A DNA stretch of 64,000 nucleotides from Chloroflexota bacterium. Lineage in GTDB: Bacteria > Chloroflexota > Anaerolineae > Anaerolineales > UBA11579. Below the pieces are notes generated by a model. It was not told where the DNA came from. It worked only from the letters and a program-made list of their open reading frames with translations, and made no database searches. Made by a program: the position numbers and the translations under genes. Each line of letters begins with the position of its first letter. The stretch's first letter is position 1. The stretch is from NCBI GenBank assembly GCA_016191875.1, contig JACPVG010000036.1:186001-250000 (forward strand), read 5' to 3'. This document shows positions 14,141 to 22,923 of this stretch, piece by piece.

Positions 14141-15567
14141 GGGCGGGAAGAGACGCTGCTGCGCCACAGCGCCGCCAGCACGAGGGCCAGCGCGACGGCC
14201 GAGACGGCCAGCGAACCGAGCACCAGCGACTGGTAGCCTGCATCCACGTTCGGCAGGATGTGGATCGGCGGCACGTTCGGGTCGTACTTCTTCGTGAGGT
14301 AGATGCCTTCCAGCAGGGCGATGCGCCACAGCCGGGAATGCCGCCACAGATCCCAGGCCGCCCAGCCCAGCGCGGCCAGCAGCGCCCAGGGCATAAGGCG
14401 CGGGTAGCGACGTTGCAAGGCGCCCGCTGTTTCCGCCGCCCCCACGAGCAGGAAGAGCAATACCACCAGCATGAACCGGCCGGGGACGCGTTCGGCCTGC
14501 TTGAGCAGTTCAGGGAACACGCTCCAGGTCTTGCCCAGCGCCAGGACGAACAGTCCAACCGTTGGCACGGCGAGGGGCGCCAGGTTCCCGCCGCGCCGCG
14601 CGAACGCCGCCAGACCCAGTAGCAGCACCGCCAACCCCGCCCAGCCCAGGTACAGGTCGTACTCCCACCACCACAGGAGGCCCCACTCGCCGCCCAGCCC
14701 CACCGGGTCGGCGTCGAAGGGGATGAGGCGGGTGAAGGCGTCCAGCAGCACCCCCGCCGAGGGGAACCCGCCGAAGGTGTTGCGGTCGGCCTCCCGCAGC
14801 GTGACGAAAGCCGGGGCCAGCCGGTGGGCGGCCAGCACGAAGGCCAGCGGTATGGTCGCCGCCGAATACGGCAGCAGTCGCGGCCGGGTGAGCGTCAGCA
14901 GCGCCAGGAAAAGCAGGCACCAGTTGGCGATGTGGAACGAGCCGTTCAGGTACAGCAGGTACAGCAGCAGGCTCATCGCCAGGGCGGGCCGCAGGGCGAA
15001 ACGCTTGCTTTCGGCCGCCTCCAGCCACTGGAAGACGAACTCGGCGAACCACGTCAGCAGGAACGCCCCCGCCCACTGCAAATGGCCGATGCCGAAGCGC
15101 GCCGTGAACGCTCCGCCGAAGGTGAACAGCCCGAAGAACAGCCCCGCCGCCAGCGGCGGCCACCCGAAGCGCCGCCGCAGGCGCGCAAAGCCCCAGAACC
15201 CCAGCGAATAGAACAACAGCACGTGCAGCAGCGCAAAAAGCGGGATCGGCAGCCAGCGCAGCAGCAGCACATCCGGGGTGAGCATCACCTCCGGGTTCGC
15301 CAGGAAGCGGTCGGTCTTTTGCAGAACTTCGCTGATGACGTAGGGCATCCGCCCAGCCGTCACCGCTTCCTTCAGCACGGCCAGGTAGAAATGCTCCTTC
15401 AGCCAGTCCTGCACGAACAGGCGCAGGTTGCCGTAGCGAAAGAAGTACACCCAGTGCAGCGCGCCCAGGGCGTACAGCCCGGCCAGCCAGGCAGTGAGCG
15501 CCGGGCGCGGCGCGGGGTCGTTGAGTTCGGCGGTAAGGCGGTCAAGGTACTTCTGTAGGACAGCCAT
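14137..15567 (-). CDS. Polytopic membrane protein, GT-C glycosyltransferase-like
   Basis: 476 residues from ATG 15567 (MAVLQKYLDRLTAEL). About ten hydrophobic helices, with large loops after helices 1 and 6 and Arg/Trp-rich connectors, resembling GT-C or YfhO-type lipid-linked sugar transferases, though no catalytic motif is certain. It reads divergently from another large membrane protein of similar layout, and both may serve envelope glycan assembly (inference). Its -10 TACAAT (complement of 15577-15582) lies 9 bases before ATG, so the mRNA is nearly leaderless. Confidence 0.72.
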   Translation of the reverse strand: MAVLQKYLDRLTAELNDPAPRPALTAWLAGLYALGALHWVYFFRYGNLRLFVQDWLKEHFYLAVLKEAVTAGRMPYVISEVLQKTDRFLANPEVMLTPDVLLLRWLPIPLFALLHVLLFYSLGFWGFARLRRRFGWPPLAAGLFFGLFTFGGAFTARFGIGHLQWAGAFLLTWFAEFVFQWLEAAESKRFALRPALAMSLLLYLLYLNGSFHIANWCLLFLALLTLTRPRLLPYSAATIPLAFVLAAHRLAPAFVTLREADRNTFGGFPSAGVLLDAFTRLIPFDADPVGLGGEWGLLWWWEYDLYLGWAGLAVLLLGLAAFARRGGNLAPLAVPTVGLFVLALGKTWSVFPELLKQAERVPGRFMLVVLLFLLVGAAETAGALQRRYPRLMPWALLAALGWAAWDLWRHSRLWRIALLEGIYLTKKYDPNVPPIHILPNVDAGYQSLVLGSLAVSAVALALVLAALWRSSVSSRP

Positions 15568-15609
15568 ATGCGGGGTATTGTAACGCCCGCCCATGCCGGG
15601 CGGCGCATG

Positions 15610-15615
15610 TATAAT
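15610..15615 (+). promoter_or_regulatory. -10 box for the 15740 gene
   Basis: TATAAT at 15610-15615. No convincing -35 box is seen. The leader of about 120 bases has no ORF and ends in GGGAGGCAGGAAAGA before ATG 15740. Confidence 0.5.
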
Positions 15616-15739
15616 GGTTCTGCTTGCTTCGGAGTCGGGGCGTGGTCGCTTGGAATCGCGGCAATTCCCGCAACCTGTATCCATTCTTTCCAACGACTCT
15701 GTAGGCAGGGCGCATTACGGATTCGGGAGGCAGGAAAGA

Positions 15740-17689
15740 ATGAAGAACTGGATCAAAAGCCATTGGACCGCGCTGGCGGAGATCGCCATTGTCATCCTTT
15801 GGGCTTATTACGTCGGCAAGCCGCTGCTGGTGATGGATGAGGGCATCTTCATTTTCGGCCGCGAATACGGCATGGCCGTCTCCACCCACCACTTCTGGAC
15901 CTTTGTGAAGCAGTGCGGGGCCTGCGCCTTGTGGAACGGCGCTCAGATCGGCGGCTACCCGGCCATGGCCAACACCTATGCGGGCATCCTGCATCCCGTC
16001 ACGGCTATCGCCACCCTCGTCTGGGGCGTGGTCAATGGCAGCAAGGTCATCACCGTGGCCTCGCTGGCCGCCGCCGGGGTGGCGCAGTGGTGGCTGGCGC
16101 GCGAACTGCGCCTGGGCTTCATCGCCCGCATGTGGACCGCGCTGCTGGCCGTGGCTGGCGGCCATCTGGCAGGGCGGCTGGAACTGGGCCTGGTGAGCCT
16201 GGTGCTTTCCACCGGTTTCACCGCCCTGCTCTTCGCCGGCGTGTTGCGGCTGTACCGCCTGCGCACCTGGGGCGCGGCCATGCTGCTGGCGGCGCTCACC
16301 GCCTCGGCCTTGCTCTCTGGCCAGGGCTACATCCAGATCTGCATGGCGCTCACCCTGCCGGCCTTCGGCTTCCTGCTCGTCCGGCCCGACCTCAAGCTGG
16401 ACGGCCTGTGGAAGAAGTACGCCCTGGCGGGCGTGGTGGCCGTACTGCTGGCCGCGCCCATGGTCCTGGCGCTGGCCACCAACCATTTCTTCAAGAGCGG
16501 TCTGGCCGATTTCCGCTCCAGCCAGCCGCTGGCCTATGCCCTGGTCAATTTCGTCATCGATTCACCGGACTTCTACCGCAGCGAGGTGCTGGGTAAATGG
16601 CCCAACCCCAACCTGTACACGCTCTATATCGGCTGGCTGCCGGTCATCTTCGCCATCGTCGCCGTGGGCCTCGCCCGCAGGCCGGAGCGCCGGGTGCTCT
16701 ACTACCTGGCCGCCTCGGTGGTCTTCATTTTCGTGTGGATGCACCCCCCGCTGCTGGCGAAACTGGCCGAGAAGATTCCGGCCGTCGCCAATTTCCGCTT
16801 CCCCTCGTTCGGCTACGGCATCGCCGTCACGCCCATCCTGGCGCTGGCCGGCTACACGCTCGACCGCATCTTCGCCCTGCCGAACTTCCCCACGCTGGAG
16901 TTTTCAGCCGGCGGGGGGGCTGAGAAGCGCGTCCGCCTGCCGGCCACGTTCCTGCTGGTCATTCTCCTCGTTCTCAACGTCCGCTCCGCCTACCGCTTCG
17001 GGCAGACCTACATCATGCCCCAGGCCATGCCGGACAACACCGCCAGCATCCTGGCGTCCCTGCAAACCGATTCGCTGCAATGGATTCAGCCGCCGTTGGG
17101 CGAACAGTACTGGACCGTCGTGGCGGTCGGCATGGGGCTGAAGGTCACCGGCGATTCGATACCCTGGTGGGTGGATGAAGAGCGCGTCTATCCGGAGCCT
17201 TATTACTGGATTCTGCGCGATCAGAACGCCCAGGAGGGCTACACGGAAGTGCGGGCCTTCAACAACGAATGGCTCTTCGTCAATCCGGAGAACCAGTATG
17301 CCTACGTGGAAACGCCTGCCGGAGAACGCATCCCCTGCGCCGGGCAGGGCGTTGGCGGCGACCTGACCGTGACGTGCGACACGCCCGCGGCGGGCACGCT
17401 GGTGGTGCACGAGAACAACCTGCACGGCTGGCGCGCCTGGGTGGCCGACCAGGAAGTGGAATTGGGCAGCGGCCGCTGGCTGGAACTGCCCCTGCCGGCC
17501 GGCAAGCGCCTGGTGACCCTGCGCTACCGCCCGTGGGATGCCTACGCCGGGTTCGCCATCACAACCCTGGCGGCGGTCTTTGCCCTGCTGGCGTCGTTCC
17601 GGCCGGGCTGGCTGCGCCTGTCGCGCAACGACCGCGGCGCGGCGCCCCCGCCCCCGGAGGAGGAGCGCCTCGCGCCGGGGATGGAATGA
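15740..17689 (+). CDS. YfhO-like large membrane protein
   Basis: 649 residues from ATG 15740 (MKNWIKSHW). About ten to twelve transmembrane helices are followed by an extracytoplasmic C-terminal region and a last helix. That C-terminal segment (VVHENNLHGWRAWVADQEVE, then LPLPAGKRLVTLRY) is typical of YfhO/DUF-type proteins, whose Bacillus member acts in lipoteichoic-acid glycosylation. A Glu/Pro-rich tail ends the protein. Probably moves lipid-linked sugars at the membrane; the substrate is unknown. Confidence 0.78.
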   Translation: MKNWIKSHWTALAEIAIVILWAYYVGKPLLVMDEGIFIFGREYGMAVSTHHFWTFVKQCGACALWNGAQIGGYPAMANTYAGILHPVTAIATLVWGVVNGSKVITVASLAAAGVAQWWLARELRLGFIARMWTALLAVAGGHLAGRLELGLVSLVLSTGFTALLFAGVLRLYRLRTWGAAMLLAALTASALLSGQGYIQICMALTLPAFGFLLVRPDLKLDGLWKKYALAGVVAVLLAAPMVLALATNHFFKSGLADFRSSQPLAYALVNFVIDSPDFYRSEVLGKWPNPNLYTLYIGWLPVIFAIVAVGLARRPERRVLYYLAASVVFIFVWMHPPLLAKLAEKIPAVANFRFPSFGYGIAVTPILALAGYTLDRIFALPNFPTLEFSAGGGAEKRVRLPATFLLVILLVLNVRSAYRFGQTYIMPQAMPDNTASILASLQTDSLQWIQPPLGEQYWTVVAVGMGLKVTGDSIPWWVDEERVYPEPYYWILRDQNAQEGYTEVRAFNNEWLFVNPENQYAYVETPAGERIPCAGQGVGGDLTVTCDTPAAGTLVVHENNLHGWRAWVADQEVELGSGRWLELPLPAGKRLVTLRYRPWDAYAGFAITTLAAVFALLASFRPGWLRLSRNDRGAAPPPPEEERLAPGME

Positions 17690-17715
17690 CGCGCAAAGCG
17701 GCTCAACGGTCCTAG

Positions 17716-18357
17716 ATGAAGAAACGCCTGATCCTCGTGGCCGGCAATATCGGCGTGGGCAAGACCAGCATCACCCAGCGCCTGGGTGAACGCCTGGGTT
17801 GGGAAACCGGCTACGAATCCGTGGCCGACAACCCCTATCTGGGCGACTTCTACGCCGACATGGGGCAATGGGCCTTCCACCTGCAGGTGTTTTTCCTGGG
17901 GCATCGCGCCGACCAGCATCTGGCGGCCTGGCGTTCGCCCAAGTCGGCCATCCTCGACCGCAGCATTTACGAGGATTACTACATCTTCACCCGCGCCCTG
18001 CACCGCCTGGGCAGCATGAACGAACGCGACTACCGCTCCTACGAGCGCGTCTTCAACCTGATCACCAAAACCCTGCCCGCGCCGGACCTGCTCATCCACC
18101 TGAAAGCGCCGGTCAAAGTGCTGCTGGCGCGCATCCGCCGGCGCGGCCGCGAGATCGAAAGCGGCATCACCGCCGAATACCTCGGCCTGCTGGATGAACT
18201 CTATGAGGAGTGGTTGCGCAACTTCGACCTGTGCCCGGTGCTGACCATCAGCAGCAAGGATCTGAACTTCGTGGAGCGGGCCGAGCATCTGGATATCGTC
18301 ATCCAGCGCATCGAACACAAACTGGCCGGGCGCGACGAACTGGTCCTGGACGATTGA
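17716..18357 (+). CDS. Deoxynucleoside kinase
   Basis: 213 residues. Walker A GNIGVGKTS (10-18), the DRS motif of dNK enzymes in AILDRSIYEDYYI, and an Arg-rich LID (LLARIRRRGREIESGI). It phosphorylates deoxynucleosides (dA, dG or dC type) with ATP for dNTP salvage. It starts 26 bp after the YfhO-like gene with no obvious RBS, so it may be co-transcribed. Substrate preference cannot be read from sequence. Confidence 0.9.
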   Translation: MKKRLILVAGNIGVGKTSITQRLGERLGWETGYESVADNPYLGDFYADMGQWAFHLQVFFLGHRADQHLAAWRSPKSAILDRSIYEDYYIFTRALHRLGSMNERDYRSYERVFNLITKTLPAPDLLIHLKAPVKVLLARIRRRGREIESGITAEYLGLLDELYEEWLRNFDLCPVLTISSKDLNFVERAEHLDIVIQRIEHKLAGRDELVLDD

Positions 18358-18465
18358 ACCCCATAACATTCAGCGGATGGCATCGTTTTCGCATACAGGT
18401 GCGGAGTGCTCTTGCAGCGCTTCCCGCCCGCAGACCAGATGGGGGCAACCCTCCTCCTCACGTGT

Positions 18466-18493
18466 CCTCTGCCGCCTGAGAAGGCGGTAGAGG
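18466..18493. other. Hairpin in the 18358-18690 intergenic region
   Basis: CCTCT-G-CCGCCT (18466-18477) pairs with AGGCGG-T-AGAGG (18482-18493) around loop GAGA. No T-tract follows. It may be a processing signal after the kinase gene. Confidence 0.45.
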
Positions 18494-18533
18494 CATTAAG
18501 CGCATAACACTTCTCCGGGTCGAATCGTTAAAT

Positions 18534-18650
18534 AGGGATAGGAGGGCTCTCTGCCTGATTAATGGTATGACTCACCTCACAGGCAAAGTCGCCTTCCTCC
18601 TCCCATCCGCTCTGGCCGCGTGCGCCCCACGCGGCCAGAGTATTTAATGG
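18534..18650 (+). ncRNA. Candidate structured RNA ending in a terminator-like hairpin
   Basis: There is no ORF here. Nested pairing is visible: GGAT with ATCC and GGAGG with CCTCC on the outside, GCCTG (18553-18557) with CAGGC inside, then a perfect 13-bp stem CTCTGGCCGCGTG (18610-18622) / CACGCGGCCAGAG (18628-18640) followed by TATTTAAT. This is compatible with a small RNA or cis-regulatory element, but no known family is recognised and no clear promoter is seen. Confidence 0.35.
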
Positions 18651-18690
18651 AATAGTTGCATTCCCAGGGGCAAAAGTGTCGCGCCTCGGC

Positions 18691-19908
18691 TCAGCCTGCG
18701 GCCGGGGTCTCTGCCGCCGCGGATTTGCGGCGCGCCTGGCTCCAGCCATAGCCGAGCCCGAAGGCCATGCCCACCAGCGGGATGAAGGCCAGCACGTTCA
18801 TGGCGGCGGGCAGGCCGTTCTGGTCGGCCATGCGGCCCACAACCCAGGCCCCCACGCCGGAAGGCAGCCAGCCCAGGCCCATTGCCAGCGACGAGGCCAG
18901 CCCGGCGCCGCGCGGCCAGGCTTCCTGGGCCATGATCAGCCCGACCGGGACGGACGCGCCCAGCAGCACGCCGGTGGCGATCAGAAACGTCACTTGCAGC
19001 GCGCCGCTCGTGTGCAGGGCGGCCCAGCTGGCCGGCCCCAGCAGAGCCAGGCTGCCCAGCACCACGGCCAGGCGGCCGAGCGTGTCGCTGAGCGGCCCGC
19101 CCATCAGGCTGCCCAGGCTGGCCGAGAACAACAGGGCCGAAAACAACGCCCCGGCCTGTTCCAGGCTGAAGCCGCTCTCCTGCAGCAAACTGGGCAGATA
19201 GGTGTAGAGTGAACCCTGGAACCACGAGCGCGCCATGACGAACAACACCACCAGCGCCAGCGCCAGCCGCGAACCGGCCGCCGGCGCGGCGGGCAGGGTG
19301 GGCGCGTCGGCCGGGCCCAGCCGCCGGGAGCGCCCCGCCTCGCGGAACTGCCAGCCCAGCAACGCGGCCGCGCCCAGCCCCAGCAGGGCGAGCGCGGCTG
19401 TGCCGGGCAGCCCCCAGCGCGCCAGCAGCAGGCCCATCAGCAGCGGGCTGAGCGCCACCCCCAGGTTGCCGGACACCGAAAACACGGCCATCGAAGCGCC
19501 GCGGCGCGGGCCGCCGGCGCTGGCCGCCAACGCCGCCGCGGCCGGATGGAAGCAGGCCGAACCCAGCCCGCCCAGGGCGATGAACGCCGCGATCAGCCAG
19601 TAATTTTGCGTATAGCCAATGAGGGCCATCAGCCCGCCAATCCACGCCAGCGAAGCGACGATCATGCCGCGCCGGTTGAGCCGGTCGCTGAGCGCGCCAA
19701 ACGCCGGCTGCACCAGCGTGGTGCTGGTGCTGGCGATCAGCGCCAGCACGCCCACCTGCCCGTAGGTCAGCCCCAGTGCGAGGATCAGGATCGGGTAAAC
19801 GACCGGCAGGAAGTTGAAGCACATCTCCAGCAGCAGGTGCGAGAGGCCGACCAGGTAGGTGAGTTTGGGGACGCCGCGGTAGGCGGAGAGCACGTTGAGT
19901 TTCAGCAT
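18691..19908 (-). CDS. MFS transporter (Fsr-like)
   Basis: 405 residues, twelve predicted helices in two halves joined by an Arg-rich loop (REAGRSRRLG, about 216). The loop 2-3 signature FGALSDRLNRRG and the motif GLGSACFHPAAAA match the fosmidomycin-resistance/Fsr branch of the major facilitator superfamily, which exports small compounds. Substrate unknown. A TAGAAT -10 (complement of 19924-19929) lies 15 bases before ATG 19908. Confidence 0.85.
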   Translation of the reverse strand: MLKLNVLSAYRGVPKLTYLVGLSHLLLEMCFNFLPVVYPILILALGLTYGQVGVLALIASTSTTLVQPAFGALSDRLNRRGMIVASLAWIGGLMALIGYTQNYWLIAAFIALGGLGSACFHPAAAALAASAGGPRRGASMAVFSVSGNLGVALSPLLMGLLLARWGLPGTAALALLGLGAAALLGWQFREAGRSRRLGPADAPTLPAAPAAGSRLALALVVLFVMARSWFQGSLYTYLPSLLQESGFSLEQAGALFSALLFSASLGSLMGGPLSDTLGRLAVVLGSLALLGPASWAALHTSGALQVTFLIATGVLLGASVPVGLIMAQEAWPRGAGLASSLAMGLGWLPSGVGAWVVGRMADQNGLPAAMNVLAFIPLVGMAFGLGYGWSQARRKSAAAETPAAG

Positions 19909-19941
19909 GGCGGGGGCGCGGCGATTCTATCACGCCGCCGC

Positions 19942-19970
19942 TTGCGCCGCGCCTGCGGGAGGACTATAGT
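19942..19970 (+). promoter_or_regulatory. Promoter of the TIR-domain gene
   Basis: -35 TTGCGC (19942-19947), 17-bp spacer, -10 TATAGT (19965-19970). It lies in the divergent interval with the MFS gene. Confidence 0.55.
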
Positions 19971-20014
19971 AGAGGGGAGGGAAATCCCGCCGCGGACTCA
20001 AGGATGGAACGGAC

Positions 20015-21475
20015 ATGAATCCAAAAGACATGAAGGTCTTCTACGTCGGCCGCAGCCCGGACCTGCCCCCGGATACTCTGGACGGCCTCTTCGACGAGAT
20101 CCACCGCCGGCTGGACCAGCCGGTGGGGCGCATCGACATGCCGCGCCGCCGCAAAGGCCAGGACTTCGGCGAGAGCCTTGCCAGGGCTTTTCGCTTCAGC
20201 AACGCCGTCATTCTGGTGGTAGGCCCGGACTGGCAGAAGAAGCGCTGGGGGCCGGCGCTCAAGAAACACGTGGAGGCGGCGCACCGGGACAACCTGCCGG
20301 TGGTGCTGCTGTTGCTGGAGGGCGCGCAACTGCCCTCCGAACTGGCCCTCGAATGGCAGATCACCCGCCCGATGCTCAAGACATTCGAATTCTACCCGGC
20401 GCGGGGCCCCGGGGAATTCGTCGACGAGGTGACGAAGGCGCTGGAAGATATGTTCACGCCTGATACTGTTATAGACGATTTCGCCGACTCCGGCCTCGAA
20501 CTCAACTCGGCGGACTTCCGCATTCCGCTGAAGGGCCTGGACCTGGACGAAGTCTCGAAGAAACTCGACGCTCGCGTGCAGATTCTGGAACCGCCGCGGG
20601 CCATGCGGGGTGGGCGCATGAAGGCCGAAAAGCGCGGCAAAAGGGGAGACTGGAAAGCGGCCAACGGCGGCGATGGCGGCGAGGACCTGGCGCAGTTCAG
20701 CGCCTTCCACCCGCGCGAAGCCCCCGCCGGCAAGTGGCTCAAACTGCTGGTGTATGTGCATGCCGAGGCGGCGAAGTATAAGGTGGCTGAGGACGCCGCT
20801 GAGGAACTGGCCGATGCGCCGGAGAAGTACGCGCTGGGCGAGGGCGCGGCGCAGCACGGCATCAAGAAAGGCACGGCCATCCGCATCCTGCCGCAGATGC
20901 GCGGCTTTCGCTTCGACCCGGTGGAAACGACGGTGAAGTGGGAGGACGATTTCAACCGGGCCGCCTTCCGCATGCAGGCCGACCCAAAGGCGCCCGGCTT
21001 CAAGGTCGGCGTGGCGGTGAACGGCCGGGTGACGTTTCTGGTTAGCGGGGTTATCGTGGGCGAGGCGGAGATTTCCACCGAGATCCTGGCCGAAGGCTCA
21101 GTGGCCTCCGGCGGGCAGGCGCATACCAGCCTTCCCATGTATCCCAAGGTGTTCGTATCCTATTCCCACAAGGACAAAGCGATTGTGGAGCAGGTGGAGC
21201 GCGCCACCGGGCTGCTGGGGGTCGAGTACCTGCGGGATGTGAATTTCCTGCGCAGCGGCGAGAAGTGGAACCCCGCCATCCTGGCCAAGATCGATGAGGC
21301 CAATCTGTTCCAGCTGTTCTGGTCGGCGAATGCCAAAGCCTCCCAATACGTGGAGCAGGAATGGCGGCACGCCCTCGCCAAAGGCCGGCCAAACTTCATC
21401 CGTCCCACATACTGGGAACAACCCATGCCCCAGCCGCCGCCCGAACTCGCCGACCTGGAGTTCACGTCGTATTAG
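20015..21475 (+). CDS. TIR-linker-TIR protein, candidate immune or signalling effector
   Basis: 486 residues, no signal peptide. Residues about 6-150 resemble a TIR_2-like fold (MKVFYVGRSP, SNAVILVVGPDWQKKRWGP). Residues about 225-365 form a beta-rich domain (FHPREAPAGKWLKLLVYVHA, IRILPQMRGF) of a kind found with TIR domains in cyanobacteria and Chloroflexota. Residues about 375-470 are a second TIR domain (VFVSYSHKDKAIVEQ, LRSGEKWNPAI). In YVEQEWRHAL, Glu449 aligns with the catalytic glutamate of NAD-cleaving TIR enzymes. It is followed by higBA. A defence role is inferred from domains and context, not shown. Confidence 0.8.
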   Translation: MNPKDMKVFYVGRSPDLPPDTLDGLFDEIHRRLDQPVGRIDMPRRRKGQDFGESLARAFRFSNAVILVVGPDWQKKRWGPALKKHVEAAHRDNLPVVLLLLEGAQLPSELALEWQITRPMLKTFEFYPARGPGEFVDEVTKALEDMFTPDTVIDDFADSGLELNSADFRIPLKGLDLDEVSKKLDARVQILEPPRAMRGGRMKAEKRGKRGDWKAANGGDGGEDLAQFSAFHPREAPAGKWLKLLVYVHAEAAKYKVAEDAAEELADAPEKYALGEGAAQHGIKKGTAIRILPQMRGFRFDPVETTVKWEDDFNRAAFRMQADPKAPGFKVGVAVNGRVTFLVSGVIVGEAEISTEILAEGSVASGGQAHTSLPMYPKVFVSYSHKDKAIVEQVERATGLLGVEYLRDVNFLRSGEKWNPAILAKIDEANLFQLFWSANAKASQYVEQEWRHALAKGRPNFIRPTYWEQPMPQPPPELADLEFTSY

Positions 21476-21506
21476 GGTGTGAGGCGACAGGGGACTGAAT
21501 TCCACA

Positions 21507-21534
21507 TTGACAAGTTCCCAAATTGGGATAAAAT
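21507..21534 (+). promoter_or_regulatory. higBA promoter with central palindromic operator
   Basis: -35 TTGACA (21507-21512), 16-bp spacer, -10 TAAAAT (21529-21534). The perfect palindrome TCCCAAATTGGGA (21516-21528) fills the spacer, where HigA binding would block RNA polymerase. Confidence 0.75.
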
Positions 21535-21543
21535 AGGGCCACT

Positions 21544-21837
21544 GTGCGGGTTATCAGCAGTAAGGCGCTTCAGGATTTCTGGCAGCGGCACCGTAATGCC
21601 GAAGACGCGCTCAAGGCATGGTTCCATGAAGCCGAGCATGCCGTATGGCGTACGCCGGATGACATCAGACGCCGTTACCGCTCAGCGGATTTTCTGCCCG
21701 GCAATCGAGTGGTCTTCAATATCAAGGGCAACCAGTACCGGCTGGTGGTCAAGATTCACTATAACACCGGCATCGTCTATATCCGCTTTGTTGGCACACA
21801 CGCCGAATATGAACGGATCGACGCGGAGAGCATCTGA
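21544..21837 (+). CDS. higB: HigB-type mRNA interferase toxin
   Basis: 97 residues, probable GTG start 21544, nine bases after the -10 box. The sequence MRVISSKALQDFWQRHRNAE, then VVFNIKGNQYRLVVKIHY and FVGTHAEYERI is typical of the HigB/RelE fold, which cleaves mRNA on ribosomes. Its stop codon shares one base with the antitoxin start (TGATG at 21835-21839), implying translational coupling in toxin-first order. Confidence 0.9.
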   Translation: MRVISSKALQDFWQRHRNAEDALKAWFHEAEHAVWRTPDDIRRRYRSADFLPGNRVVFNIKGNQYRLVVKIHYNTGIVYIRFVGTHAEYERIDAESI

Positions 21838-22235
21838 TGAAAGCGAAAGTGATTAAGAATGAGAAAGAATATCAGGAGGCCTTGCGTGCCATCGAGGATC
21901 TGATGGACGCCGCCTCGGGGTCGCCGGATGAGGAAAGGCTCGACCTGCTTTCCCTGCTCGTTCGGGCCTATGAAGCCGAGCATCATCCGATTGGGCTCCC
22001 TGACCCCATCGAAGCCATCAAATTTCGCATGCACCAGGAAGGGCTGACGCAAAAGGATATGCAGAAGTACTTCGGCAGTCAGAGCAAAGTATCAGAAGTG
22101 CTCAACTACAAGCGGCCATTGAGTCTGAGCATGATTCGCGCCCTGCATGCCGGGCTGGGTATTCCGGCGGAGGTGCTGGTGCAAGAGATCAACCTGGCGG
22201 AATCGGTGCGTGCGCCGGAGGCCCAAAAGCAGTAA
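21837..22235 (+). CDS. higA: HigA-type antitoxin
   Basis: 132 residues. The N-terminal helical part (KVIKNEKEYQEALRAIEDLM) is the toxin-binding side usual in this branch. The HTH (EGLTQKDMQKYFGSQSKVSE, then VLNYKRPLSLSMIRAL) lies at about 65-105. Expected to bind the TCCCAAATTGGGA operator upstream of higB. Confidence 0.9.
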   Translation: MKAKVIKNEKEYQEALRAIEDLMDAASGSPDEERLDLLSLLVRAYEAEHHPIGLPDPIEAIKFRMHQEGLTQKDMQKYFGSQSKVSEVLNYKRPLSLSMIRALHAGLGIPAEVLVQEINLAESVRAPEAQKQ

Positions 22236-22255
22236 GCAGACGAGATCTGAGAGGC

Positions 22256-22296
22256 AGGGACAGGTTGGGATGTTTCGCATCCTTAAACCTATCCCT
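22256..22296. repeat. 41-bp dispersed hairpin repeat, copy 1
   Basis: Imperfect inverted repeat beginning AGGGACAGGTTGGGATG. It matches the reverse complement of 38418-38458 at 39 of 41 positions. Confidence 0.85.
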
Positions 22297-22319
22297 GCTC
22301 CCTGTTGTACAATACCCCC

Positions 22320-22859
22320 ATGCCCAACACGCAACCCCGTGTGCCCAATGCCCGCGGCACCCGTGAATTCGCCACCTCGCCCGCGGCGGTGGTGGTGTTC
22401 CTGATCGACGAACAGGAACGCCTGCTGCTGTTCAAGCACCCGCGGCGCGAATACTGGGAAGTGGTCAGCGGCGCGCTGGAGGCCGATGAAACCGTGTGGG
22501 CAGGCGCGCTGCGCGAGGTGGGCGAGGAGGCCGGGCCGGATGTGCACGTCGAGCCGCTGGGCGCGCTGCACACCGCCACCTTTCGCTTTGACGACAACAA
22601 CCACTACATGCTCAGCCTTACGCTGCTGATGGCCTGCCGCGGCGGGGCGGTGCAGCCCGGCGACGATATGGCCGGTTCCGAGACCCGCTGGTTTGCCTTC
22701 GACGAACTGGACGACCCGACGTTGCCCCTACTGCCGCCGGCCGACCAGCCCTGGCTGCGCCGCCGCGCCCTGGCCCTCTACCGCCTGTGGCAGGCCGAGC
22801 CGGTTCCGCTGGCGGAATTGCAGCGCCCGATCGACTTCTTTGGCGACGTAGTTCGGTAA
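22320..22859 (+). CDS. NUDIX hydrolase
   Basis: 179 residues from ATG 22320. The Nudix box GALEADETVWAGALREVGEE plus AG is complete (G-x5-E-x7-RE-x2-EE-x-G). Such enzymes hydrolyse nucleoside diphosphates linked to a second group; the exact substrate is unknown. The -10 TACAAT (22308-22313) lies 6 bases before ATG, so the transcript should be leaderless; GTG 22305, inside the hexamer region, is the less likely start. Confidence 0.88.
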   Translation: MPNTQPRVPNARGTREFATSPAAVVVFLIDEQERLLLFKHPRREYWEVVSGALEADETVWAGALREVGEEAGPDVHVEPLGALHTATFRFDDNNHYMLSLTLLMACRGGAVQPGDDMAGSETRWFAFDELDDPTLPLLPPADQPWLRRRALALYRLWQAEPVPLAELQRPIDFFGDVVR

Positions 22860-22923
22860 CGCGAGCATCCCTTCTCGTCACGAATGCTCCCCGGTGTAGA
22901 ATATGGGGGAAAGCGAGGGCGTT

